NCBI GenBank assembly: GCA_027079895.1
Contig: JALWUZ010000341.1
Span: 1 to 5,860 of the forward strand
Direction: 5' to 3'
Source of the DNA: Anaerolineae bacterium
GTDB lineage: Bacteria > Chloroflexota > Anaerolineae > B4-G1
DNA length: 5,860 nt
Positions 1 through 5,566 of the stretch are shown here, in pieces. The position numbers were made by a program, and so were the translations under genes. The notes beneath the pieces are model-generated. The model ran no database searches. It was not told the DNA's origin and was given only the letters and a program-made list of their open reading frames with translations. Numbering within the stretch: position 1 is the stretch's first letter; the number at the start of each line of letters is the position of its first letter.

Positions 1-1
1 G

Positions 2-334
2 CGGGCTGCGCCGACGAGGGCCTGCATCGTCACGCGGGGCGCGGAGGGGGCCCACATCTGGGCGGAGGGGACGCTGCACGAAATCCCCATCGTCCCGCCC
101 CGCCGCCTGGACGACCCCACCGGCGTGGGGGACGCTTTCCGGGCCGGGCTGCTCAAAGGGCTCGCGCTGGGGCTTCCCTGGCCGCTAGTCGGGCGGATGG
201 GCTCCCTGGCGGCCACCTACACGCTGGAGCAGCCGGGCCCCCAGAGCCACCACTACACCCCCGCCGAGTTCGTCGCCCGCTTCCGGGAGCACTTCGACGA
301 CCAGGGGGCGTTGGACGCGATGGTGGGTGATTGA
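2..334 (+). CDS. PfkB-family adenosine/sugar kinase, C-terminal part (5' end outside window)
   Basis: This is the 3' end of an ATP-dependent ribokinase/PfkB-superfamily kinase, read in the frame that begins at base 2; the start codon lies to the left of the window. The second PfkB signature is clear: D-P-T-G-V-G-D-A-F-R-A-G-L-L, starting at base 113. In this family the GxGD segment forms the anion hole, and its Asp (codon 131-133) is the catalytic base that phosphorylates a hydroxyl of a sugar or nucleoside. The DPTGVGDAFRAG wording and the tail (LEQPGPQSHHYTPAEFVARF) recall the group annotated as adenosine kinase or carbohydrate kinase in actinobacteria and Chloroflexota. The true substrate cannot be told from this fragment. 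The stop codon lies 4 nt before an ATG of the methyltransferase gene, or overlaps its GTG start, so the two are probably cotranscribed. None of the few Ile codons here is ATA, unlike the two following genes. Confidence 0.9.
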   Translation, partial: RAAPTRACIVTRGAEGAHIWAEGTLHEIPIVPPRRLDDPTGVGDAFRAGLLKGLALGLPWPLVGRMGSLAATYTLEQPGPQSHHYTPAEFVARFREHFDDQGALDAMVGD

Positions 335-1298
335 CCACATGAATCGTCTGTTCAACAAATCCTGCGAGCGGATGGACGAGATCCCCGACGAGAGCGTTGA
401 CCTGGTAGTCACCAGCCCCCCCTACTGGAACGCCATTGACTACGAGCAGCACGTAGCCGACCCGGAGGCCTGGTACAGGACTCGCCGGGGAGAGCCTTAC
501 ACGGAGTACCTCGACTGGCTCAGGGTATGTTTCGAGGAGGTGTTCAGGAAACAAAAGGCGGGGGGATTCTGCGCCGTTGTCATCGGGACGGTGCTCTTCA
601 ACGGCCGGCAGTACCCGGTGCCCCAGCACTTGGTCGTCCTGATGGAGGAGATCGGCTACGAGTATCACCAGGAGATAGTGTGGCACAAGGTGACGGGAGG
701 GGTCAAACGAGCCGGCGTCACCATCCAACATCCGTATCCCGGCTACTACCACCCCAACATTATGTCCGAGTCCATCCTGATATTCCGCAAGCCGGGCCCA
801 CGAATTTACAAAAGCCGCAGTCAGGTCGAGAAGGAGGCCAACCGCATCAGCATAGACGCCATCTTCACCCGCGAGATCGCCAACAACGTATGGCATATCG
901 CGCCGGTGCCGCCCAATCACCTGCCGCACCCCTGCCCATTCCCGGAAGAGATCCCGTACCGCCTGATACTGCTCTACTCCTACGCCGGAGACCTGGTACT
1001 CGACCCCTTCCTGGGCATAGGGACGACTGCCAAAGTCGCAAAGGCTCTGGGCCGCCGCTACGTCGGGTACGAGATTCATTCCGCTTACCTGGAAGTGGCC
1101 CGCCGCCGCCTGGACGAGCCGCTCCATCTGCGCGACCAGTTGATCGCCCGTTTCGACAAGCTACCTGTGCGGGACGAGGTCTACCTGGCGAACCGGCAGC
1201 TGCATATCCAACGGACAGGACAGGCGCGGCTACCAGGGCTCGTCGCCCTGCGCGAGACGCCCAACGAGCCCTATCGTGAGCGCGAGGACGGAGGATGA
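327..1298 (+). CDS. Beta-class site-specific DNA methyltransferase (N4-cytosine or N6-adenine)
   Basis: This enzyme transfers a methyl group from S-adenosylmethionine to an exocyclic amino group in DNA. Counting from the GTG at 327, catalytic motif IV is T-S-P-P-Y-W at residues 29-34. A motif-X-like stretch, PFPEEIPYRLILLYS, is at 204-218. The SAM-binding motif I, V-L-D-P-F-L-G-I-G-T-T, is at 224-234, followed by motif II-like VGYEI at 246-250. The order IV, target recognition, X, I defines the beta class. SPPY is common in N4-cytosine enzymes, but it does not settle the base. The length (323 aa) is normal and the gene looks intact. Two starts are possible: GTG 327, overlapping the kinase stop by 8 nt, or ATG 339, 4 nt after it with a loose GGTGGG 11 nt upstream. 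I slightly favour ATG 339 because homologues often begin M-N-x-L. Five of 22 Ile codons are ATA, and three AGG codons occur near the 5' end. Its stop overlaps the next start (ATGA). Confidence 0.93.
   Translation: MIDHMNRLFNKSCERMDEIPDESVDLVVTSPPYWNAIDYEQHVADPEAWYRTRRGEPYTEYLDWLRVCFEEVFRKQKAGGFCAVVIGTVLFNGRQYPVPQHLVVLMEEIGYEYHQEIVWHKVTGGVKRAGVTIQHPYPGYYHPNIMSESILIFRKPGPRIYKSRSQVEKEANRISIDAIFTREIANNVWHIAPVPPNHLPHPCPFPEEIPYRLILLYSYAGDLVLDPFLGIGTTAKVAKALGRRYVGYEIHSAYLEVARRRLDEPLHLRDQLIARFDKLPVRDEVYLANRQLHIQRTGQARLPGLVALRETPNEPYREREDGG
1284..1288 (+). promoter_or_regulatory. Ribosome binding site for the Fe-S/HhH-GPD-like gene
   Basis: GAGGA lies 6 nt before the ATG at 1295, inside the end of the methyltransferase gene. 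A second purine run, GGAGG at 1290-1294, abuts the ATG and is too close to act as a standard site. With the ATGA overlap this fixes the start and indicates translational coupling. Confidence 0.6.
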
Positions 1299-2470
1299 CC
1301 ACCGACGACGCCCGCCACCTGTTGGAATCCATAGCTCAAGTCGGACGCGAACACCCTTCCCGCCCGCCGCTGCACGAGGTGGAGATTTTCGAGCCCTACT
1401 TCGACTCCGCCGGGCGGGTCATCCAGCCGGACAAGCGCGATGGCTCCTGCACCCGTCGGGAGCTGCTCCTGCGCTACTTGCTCCTCAACGCGGTGCTCGA
1501 CCAGGGGCCGGACACCGAGGGGGTACGCTTGCTCCTGACCCGCGTCACGAACGACCTGTACCGGCGGGAGGTGCGCTTCCTGCACCGACCGGAGGTGTTT
1601 TTCGAGAATCTGGGAGTGGCGATAGACCGAATCACCTCCGTCCACGAGGTCGTGAAGAACTTGCGCTCTCAACAGTGGGCACAAGACAACGTCACTAAAG
1701 CGGCCAGGTACAGCCTGTTTATGGACGGAGCACATCAGGCGTTGAGCTATGCCGTGTTCCGCTGGGGTACACCGCTGGCCGTTCCCTTGTTGCTGACGCG
1801 CGATGAATCGGACGAGGCCCACCGCGCCGAGGCCCTACATCGGTACCTGGTGAGCTGGCCTTCGGCGGAAATCGCCTCCCGACAGCTCAAGGAGCATCAC
1901 CGGTATGGGCTGGGCAAGGCGGTGGGATACAAGGCGACCCACCTGTACGTCAAATGGGTCGTCCACACCTTCCGCCTCGTTGAAGACGACAACCCCGGAT
2001 GGGGCCCGTTCGGGTTCGAGGTGCCCTTCGACAGCAACGCCGGCCGGGTGCTCTTCCGCACCGGATTCCTGCTCCACTGGGCGACGATGGACGATTACAA
2101 GGATTGGGGCGTGGTCAACGAGGAGAAAGGCAAGGGCGGCACGGACTACATCCGCGTGACCAACATCCGCTCCAAAAAGAGCGCACTCGCCACGTCAGAC
2201 CCCCACCTGCTCGACCTCTACCGCCGACTGTGCCGCGAGCAACTCCAAGTGGCAAAGGGCACGCCGCGCAAGGTGGAGATTCAGCGCATCCCGTCGTTGC
2301 TGCTCCTCGACGGCGGTCGGTACACCCCCGGCGAGTTGGACGACGGCCTGATGTACATCGGCACGCATTTCTGCTTCAACCACGCTGCCCCGTTGTGCCC
2401 CGCGTGCCCGGTCGAGCACCTGTGCCGGGGGCGCCGAGAAAGAGACCTCATCGAGGGCTACCGCACCTGA
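1295..2470 (+). CDS. Divergent HhH-GPD (EndoIII/MutY-like) protein with Fe-S cysteine loop, paired with the methyltransferase
   Basis: I recognise no named family at sight, but several segments line up with base-excision DNA glycosylases. YLLLNAVLDQGPDTEGV (61-77) resembles the EndoIII helix LLIAVLLSAQATDVSV. GKAVGYKATHLYVKWVV (207-223) sits where the helix-hairpin-helix and catalytic Lys (GxGRKTA) are found, making K213 a candidate lyase Lys. VPFDSNAGRVLFR (243-255) matches the Asp-bearing VDTHIFRV/LDGNVKRVLAR segment, so D246 is the candidate catalytic Asp. The C-terminus has C360-x7-C368-x2-C371-x5-C377, close to the C-x6-C-x2-C-x5-C [4Fe-4S] loop of EndoIII and MutY. At 391 aa it is longer than EndoIII (about 210): the Asp-to-first-Cys distance is 114 residues, against about 54 in MutY. 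I infer a DNA-binding glycosylase or nuclease that works with the upstream methyltransferase. It could be a restriction partner or a repair enzyme for damage at the methylated base. Assignment to the superfamily is by eye and moderately sure; the function is open. Confidence 0.65.
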   Translation: MTTDDARHLLESIAQVGREHPSRPPLHEVEIFEPYFDSAGRVIQPDKRDGSCTRRELLLRYLLLNAVLDQGPDTEGVRLLLTRVTNDLYRREVRFLHRPEVFFENLGVAIDRITSVHEVVKNLRSQQWAQDNVTKAARYSLFMDGAHQALSYAVFRWGTPLAVPLLLTRDESDEAHRAEALHRYLVSWPSAEIASRQLKEHHRYGLGKAVGYKATHLYVKWVVHTFRLVEDDNPGWGPFGFEVPFDSNAGRVLFRTGFLLHWATMDDYKDWGVVNEEKGKGGTDYIRVTNIRSKKSALATSDPHLLDLYRRLCREQLQVAKGTPRKVEIQRIPSLLLLDGGRYTPGELDDGLMYIGTHFCFNHAAPLCPACPVEHLCRGRRERDLIEGYRT

Positions 2471-2489
2471 CGCCTCACTCCAGACGAAC

Positions 2490-2494
2490 AGGAA
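2490..2494 (+). promoter_or_regulatory. Ribosome binding site for rnz
   Basis: AGGAA is placed 6 nt before the ATG at 2501, within the 30-nt gap after the Fe-S protein gene. It supports this start. I see no convincing promoter in the gap. Confidence 0.6.
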
Positions 2495-2500
2495 CTCGCT

Positions 2501-3442
2501 ATGATCGAACTCGTCTTCTTGGGCACCTCCGCCTCCGCCCCCTCCATCCACCGGGGACTTTCGGCCCAGATGGTGCTCTACCGCGAGCACCGCTTCCTGG
2601 TGGACTGCGGCGAGGGCACCCAACGCCAGATTCTGCGCAGCGGCTTGGGGTTCAAACGCCTCGACAAAATCCTCCTGACACACGGCCACCTCGACCACAT
2701 CCTCGGCCTGGGTGGGCTCATCTCCACCTTCGCCCGCTGGGAGACGATCGAGCGGGTGGAGATCTACGGCAGCGGCTGGGCGTTGGAGCGCGTCCACGAC
2801 CTGCTCTACGGCGTGGTGCTGCGCGGCGAACGGCCCGCGCTGGTGATTGATTTCGTCGAGGTGCGGCCCGGCGTCGTCCTGGAAGACGACACCTTCGAGA
2901 TAGTCGCCTTCCCCGTGACCCATCGCGGGCCCTGCCTGGGCTACCTGTTCCGCGAGAAGCCGCGCCGACCCTTCATCAACGAAAAAGCGGAGGCCCTGGG
3001 AGTGCCGCGCGGCCCGGAGCGGCGGCTGTTGGTGGCCGGACAGTCCATCACACTGGCGGACGGGCGGGTAATCCACCCCGACGATGTGCTCGGCCCGCCA
3101 CGGCCGGGGACGGTGTTGGCCCACGTGGGGGACGCCGGACGCATTGACAATCTGGTGGACGCGGTGCGCGGAGTGGACATGCTGGTCATCGAGGCGACCT
3201 ACCTGCGGCACGAGGCGGATATGGCCCATCGCTTCGCCCACCTGACGGCGGCCCAGGCGGCCCTGCTGGCCCGCGAGGCGGACGTCCACCGGCTGGTGCT
3301 GACCCACGTCTCGCGGCGGTATCGGGAGGCGCAGATTTTGGAGGAAGCGCGGGCCATCTTCCCGGAGACGGTCGTCGCCCGCGACTTCGACCATTTCCGG
3401 GTGCTGCGACGCGACGTGCAGCGCGAGAGGGCGGAGGAGTAG
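2501..3442 (+). CDS. rnz: Ribonuclease Z (tRNase Z), tRNA 3'-end processing endonuclease
   Basis: This zinc-dependent metallo-beta-lactamase-fold endonuclease cuts the 3' trailer from tRNA precursors in the cytoplasm. The family opening LGTSASAPS is at residues 7-15, and DCGEGTQRQ, a strong tRNase Z mark, is at 35-43. The metal motif T-H-G-H-L-D-H is at 60-66. Likely further ligands are H141, D211 (in VGDAG) and H269 (in LTHVSRRY). H247, in AHLTA, takes the place of the usual HST catalytic region. EKAEALGVPRGP (161-172) and a LADGRVIHPDD-type segment (185-195) correspond to the tRNA-binding arm region. The length, 313 aa, is typical of bacterial RNase Z. The metal motif is usually THxHGDH with GDT in the later motif; here they read THGHLDH and GDA, so this is a divergent lineage. 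The start is set by AGGAA 6 nt upstream. The gene is followed after 6 nt by a zinc-ribbon gene and is probably cotranscribed with it. One of 17 Ile codons is ATA. Confidence 0.9.
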   Translation: MIELVFLGTSASAPSIHRGLSAQMVLYREHRFLVDCGEGTQRQILRSGLGFKRLDKILLTHGHLDHILGLGGLISTFARWETIERVEIYGSGWALERVHDLLYGVVLRGERPALVIDFVEVRPGVVLEDDTFEIVAFPVTHRGPCLGYLFREKPRRPFINEKAEALGVPRGPERRLLVAGQSITLADGRVIHPDDVLGPPRPGTVLAHVGDAGRIDNLVDAVRGVDMLVIEATYLRHEADMAHRFAHLTAAQAALLAREADVHRLVLTHVSRRYREAQILEEARAIFPETVVARDFDHFRVLRRDVQRERAEE

Positions 3443-3448
3443 GAGAGT

Positions 3449-3748
3449 ATGCCGGCACAACGGAGGGCCAGTATCAGGGAACTGACCTCGGCGGCGCGGG
3501 AATTGGACGCCGGCGTCGTCGAGGGCCATCTGCACCGCGACGCCGCCAGCGGCGACTGGGTCGTGAGGGAGGCCGCCCTGGACGACCTGCTGTCCCGCTA
3601 CGAGGGGCAGGAGGTGGTCATCATCATCGCCTCGTTCGACGACCAGCGGCCTATGCGGGTCAAAATCTGCCGCACCTGCGGGACGGAGTACGTCGGGGCG
3701 ACCTGTCCCCGCTGCCGTGAGGCCCGCATCCGCCTGCGCGGGCGTTGA
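3449..3748 (+). CDS. Small zinc-ribbon protein of unknown function
   Basis: This is an intact 99-aa protein whose family I do not recognise. Its C-terminal third holds a zinc-ribbon pattern, C74-x2-C77-x8-C86-x2-C89, ending in a basic tail (REARIRLRGR). The N-terminal two thirds are predicted to be helix and strand with no membrane segment. YEGQEVVIIIASFDD (51-65) could be a beta strand leading into an acidic turn, followed by the ribbon. The start is well supported: purine-rich GGAGGAGTAGGAG lies just before the ATG, and the gap to the rnz stop is only 6 nt. Such coupling suggests a role linked to RNase Z or general RNA metabolism, but that is inference from position only. The zinc ribbon and basic tail would suit nucleic-acid binding. 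The gene is followed by a hairpin terminator. None of its six Ile codons is ATA, so its codon use matches rnz rather than the methyltransferase pair. Confidence 0.82.
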   Translation: MPAQRRASIRELTSAARELDAGVVEGHLHRDAASGDWVVREAALDDLLSRYEGQEVVIIIASFDDQRPMRVKICRTCGTEYVGATCPRCREARIRLRGR

Positions 3749-3758
3749 GCAAAAACGA

Positions 3759-3784
3759 ACGGCGGGCGCGACGACGCCCGCCGT
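3759..3784. terminator. Bidirectional intrinsic-type terminator hairpin between convergent genes
   Basis: A perfect 10-bp inverted repeat, ACGGCGGGCG (3759-3768) and CGCCCGCCGT (3775-3784), encloses a 6-nt loop. It lies 10 nt after the zinc-ribbon stop and 24 nt after the stop of the opposite-strand AOR gene. On the minus strand the stem is followed by TCGTTTTTGC, a usable T tract. On the plus strand only GAGTTTCC follows, so termination there may be weaker or factor-assisted. Confidence 0.8.
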
Positions 3785-3808
3785 GAGTTTCCTTGCGCCG
3801 CTGGGGAT

Positions 3809-5539
3809 TCACCACTCCCGCAGGCGGTAGTAATCGTCCACCATCCGGCGCAACTCGGCCTCCGTCAACCGCTCCCCGTGCGGCTGCAACGGCTCGCGGA
3901 AGAAGCGGGCCGGCAGCGTGTCGTCCTCCGGCGTCATCCCCTCCCGCAGATTGAAGGCCCGGATGGTGTTGGCAATCCGCGCCGAAAGAGCCTGCAACTC
4001 TGCCTTGTCCCACTCCAGACCGGTCAGCCCGTGAATGACGACCGGCAGTTCCTCCCAGCCGAACAGGTCCCGGTAGAAGCGGCAGAAAATCAGCGTGTCG
4101 AACACCGTGTGCCGATCCTCGAAATCGAGCACCAACTCCGCCTTCCCCTCCGGCGAGGCCGGGTCCACCCAGCCGGACAGTTCCGCCTTGTAGACCGTCG
4201 CCCGCAGGTGACAGGCTCCGCGGTCGGAGACGGCGAAGGCCAGCCCCATCCCCTTGAGGACGCGCGGGTCGTAACCGGGCGGTTCCAACCCCTTGACGTG
4301 AATCGCCAAGTCGTCCAGCCCCAACTCGTGGGCGGCGGCCCGCACCCCCTGCGAGAGCAGTTCCCCAACCCCTTCTCTGGCGGCTACCTTGCGGAGCAGG
4401 TCGGCGATGCCGTCCACGTCGCCGTAGTCCAGCGCGAGGTCCAACGCGCCCCGACGGGCGGCCTCGATGGCGAAGGCGGCGACGTTCCCGGCGGTGATGG
4501 TGTCAATCCCCAGCCGGTCGCAGATGTCGTTGAGATAGAGAATCTCCGCCAGGTCGTCCACCCCGCACAGCCCGCCGAAGGAGTAGATCGTCTCGTACTC
4601 CGGCCCCTCCACCGTCAGCCCGGCGTGCCGCCCGTCGGGGACGGTGGTCAGTTTGCCGCAGGCGAAGAAGCAGCGGTAGCAGGCCTGGGGCTTGGGATGG
4701 AACCGCTCGATGAGCGCGTCGCTGCTGATTTGCTCCCAGTGGGGCACCTGCCCCGCCGACCAGTAGTAACTGGGGAACGAGCCGGCCCGGTTGGAGATCG
4801 CCACCAGCAACGGCGTGCCGTGCTCCCGATAGGCCCGCGCCCCCGCCCCGTCCTTCTCCCGTGCCCGGAGTTGACGGTCGTACTCGCGGATTGCCGCGGC
4901 GTCGTGGATGTCGCACTGCGCCTGGCCGTGGAACACCAGCCCCTTGACCCGTTTCGAGCCCAGGATGGCCCCCATTCCGGTGCGGCCCGACTGCCGTCCG
5001 CGGTCGTTGCTCACGACGGCGAAGGGCACCTGCCGCTCCCCCGCCGGGCCGATGACGATCGCCTTCGCGCCCCGGACGTTCACCGCCCGCTCCAACGCCT
5101 CCTCGGCCTGGTAGGCGTCCAGCCCCCAGAACGGCGTGCCGTCGTGGAACGTCACTCCGGCGTCGGAGATTTCCAGGAAGACCGGCGCGTCGGCGGCCCC
5201 CTGCAAGACGATGGCGTCGTAGCCGGTCGCCTTGATGGCCGGGGCGACATAGCCGCCGGAGTAGGACTCGCCGAAGATGCCGGTCAGCGGCGATTTGGCG
5301 AAGAGGCCGTACCGGCTGGCGGGGGCCAGCACGGTTCCGGTCGCCGGGCCGATGGCGATGACGAGGGGGTTGTCGGGCGCGAGCGGGTCCACGCCGGCGG
5401 GGACGTTCTCCATCAGCAGATGGCCTCCCAGCCCCTTGCCGCCCAGGTAGCGCACCAGGACGCTGTCGGGGATGGGCTCGGCGGCCCAGGTACGCGCGGA
5501 AAGGTCTATCCGCAACAGACGGTTGTAAAAGCCACGCAT
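3809..5539 (-). CDS. Tungsten/molybdopterin aldehyde:ferredoxin oxidoreductase (AOR) family enzyme
   Basis: AOR-family enzymes oxidise aldehydes to carboxylic acids and pass electrons to ferredoxin, using a bis-pterin tungsten (sometimes molybdenum) cofactor and one [4Fe-4S] cluster in the cytoplasm. The full family layout is visible. The N-terminal cofactor domain has YLGGKGLGGHLL (31-42), ASRYGLFAKSPLTGIFGES (74-92) and GRTGMGAILGSKRVKGLV (185-202). The cluster ligands are C287-x2-C290-x3-C294 plus C486. EGPEYETIYSFGG (311-323) and DRGACH (439-444) are typical of the catalytic domains. The first pterin motif DxxGxD is D341-R-L-G-I-D346. The second, D481-T-L-I-F-C486, keeps Asp and Cys but has Ile where Gly is usual. 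The length of 576 aa fits subfamilies annotated only as AOR family; the substrate is unknown. The start is fixed by AGGAAGGAG 6 nt upstream. There is no signal peptide. The gene follows a histidine kinase gene by 26 nt. Only one of 28 Ile codons is ATA. Confidence 0.95.
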   Translation of the reverse strand: MRGFYNRLLRIDLSARTWAAEPIPDSVLVRYLGGKGLGGHLLMENVPAGVDPLAPDNPLVIAIGPATGTVLAPASRYGLFAKSPLTGIFGESYSGGYVAPAIKATGYDAIVLQGAADAPVFLEISDAGVTFHDGTPFWGLDAYQAEEALERAVNVRGAKAIVIGPAGERQVPFAVVSNDRGRQSGRTGMGAILGSKRVKGLVFHGQAQCDIHDAAAIREYDRQLRAREKDGAGARAYREHGTPLLVAISNRAGSFPSYYWSAGQVPHWEQISSDALIERFHPKPQACYRCFFACGKLTTVPDGRHAGLTVEGPEYETIYSFGGLCGVDDLAEILYLNDICDRLGIDTITAGNVAAFAIEAARRGALDLALDYGDVDGIADLLRKVAAREGVGELLSQGVRAAAHELGLDDLAIHVKGLEPPGYDPRVLKGMGLAFAVSDRGACHLRATVYKAELSGWVDPASPEGKAELVLDFEDRHTVFDTLIFCRFYRDLFGWEELPVVIHGLTGLEWDKAELQALSARIANTIRAFNLREGMTPEDDTLPARFFREPLQPHGERLTEAELRRMVDDYYRLREW

Positions 5540-5545
5540 TTCAGT

Positions 5546-5554
5546 CTCCTTCCT
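5546..5554 (-). promoter_or_regulatory. Strong ribosome binding site for the AOR-family gene
   Basis: On the minus strand, AGGAAGGAG ends 6 nt before the ATG at 5539. It is the best Shine-Dalgarno match in the window, lies in the 26-nt gap after the histidine kinase stop, and decides the start of the AOR-family gene. Confidence 0.8.
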
Positions 5555-5566
5555 GGATGTACGACC

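Noticed and set aside
153..1127. Minus-strand open frame of 324 codons opposite the methyltransferase
   Set aside because: It spans the end of the kinase and most of the methyltransferase, both confirmed by motifs, and its own translation is low-complexity.
1295..2470. A PD-(D/E)XK restriction endonuclease reading of the 391-aa protein
   Set aside because: I searched by eye for PD followed by D/ExK and found no convincing core, while the HhH-GPD-like segments and the Cys loop fit better. It is not fully excluded without structure prediction.
1999..2850. Plus-strand open frame of 283 codons overlapping the Fe-S protein and rnz
   Set aside because: It is Pro/Arg-rich shadow translation of two real genes in another frame.
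2195..3535. Minus-strand open frame of 446 codons opposite rnz
   Set aside because: It has no recognisable motif and crosses several gene boundaries of the other strand. The plus-strand frame is a clear RNase Z with its own ribosome binding site.
3449..3748. DksA/TraR-type regulator
   Set aside because: The four-Cys spacing (x2-x8-x2) is far shorter than the DksA zinc finger, and no coiled-coil with the acidic DxxDxA tip is seen.
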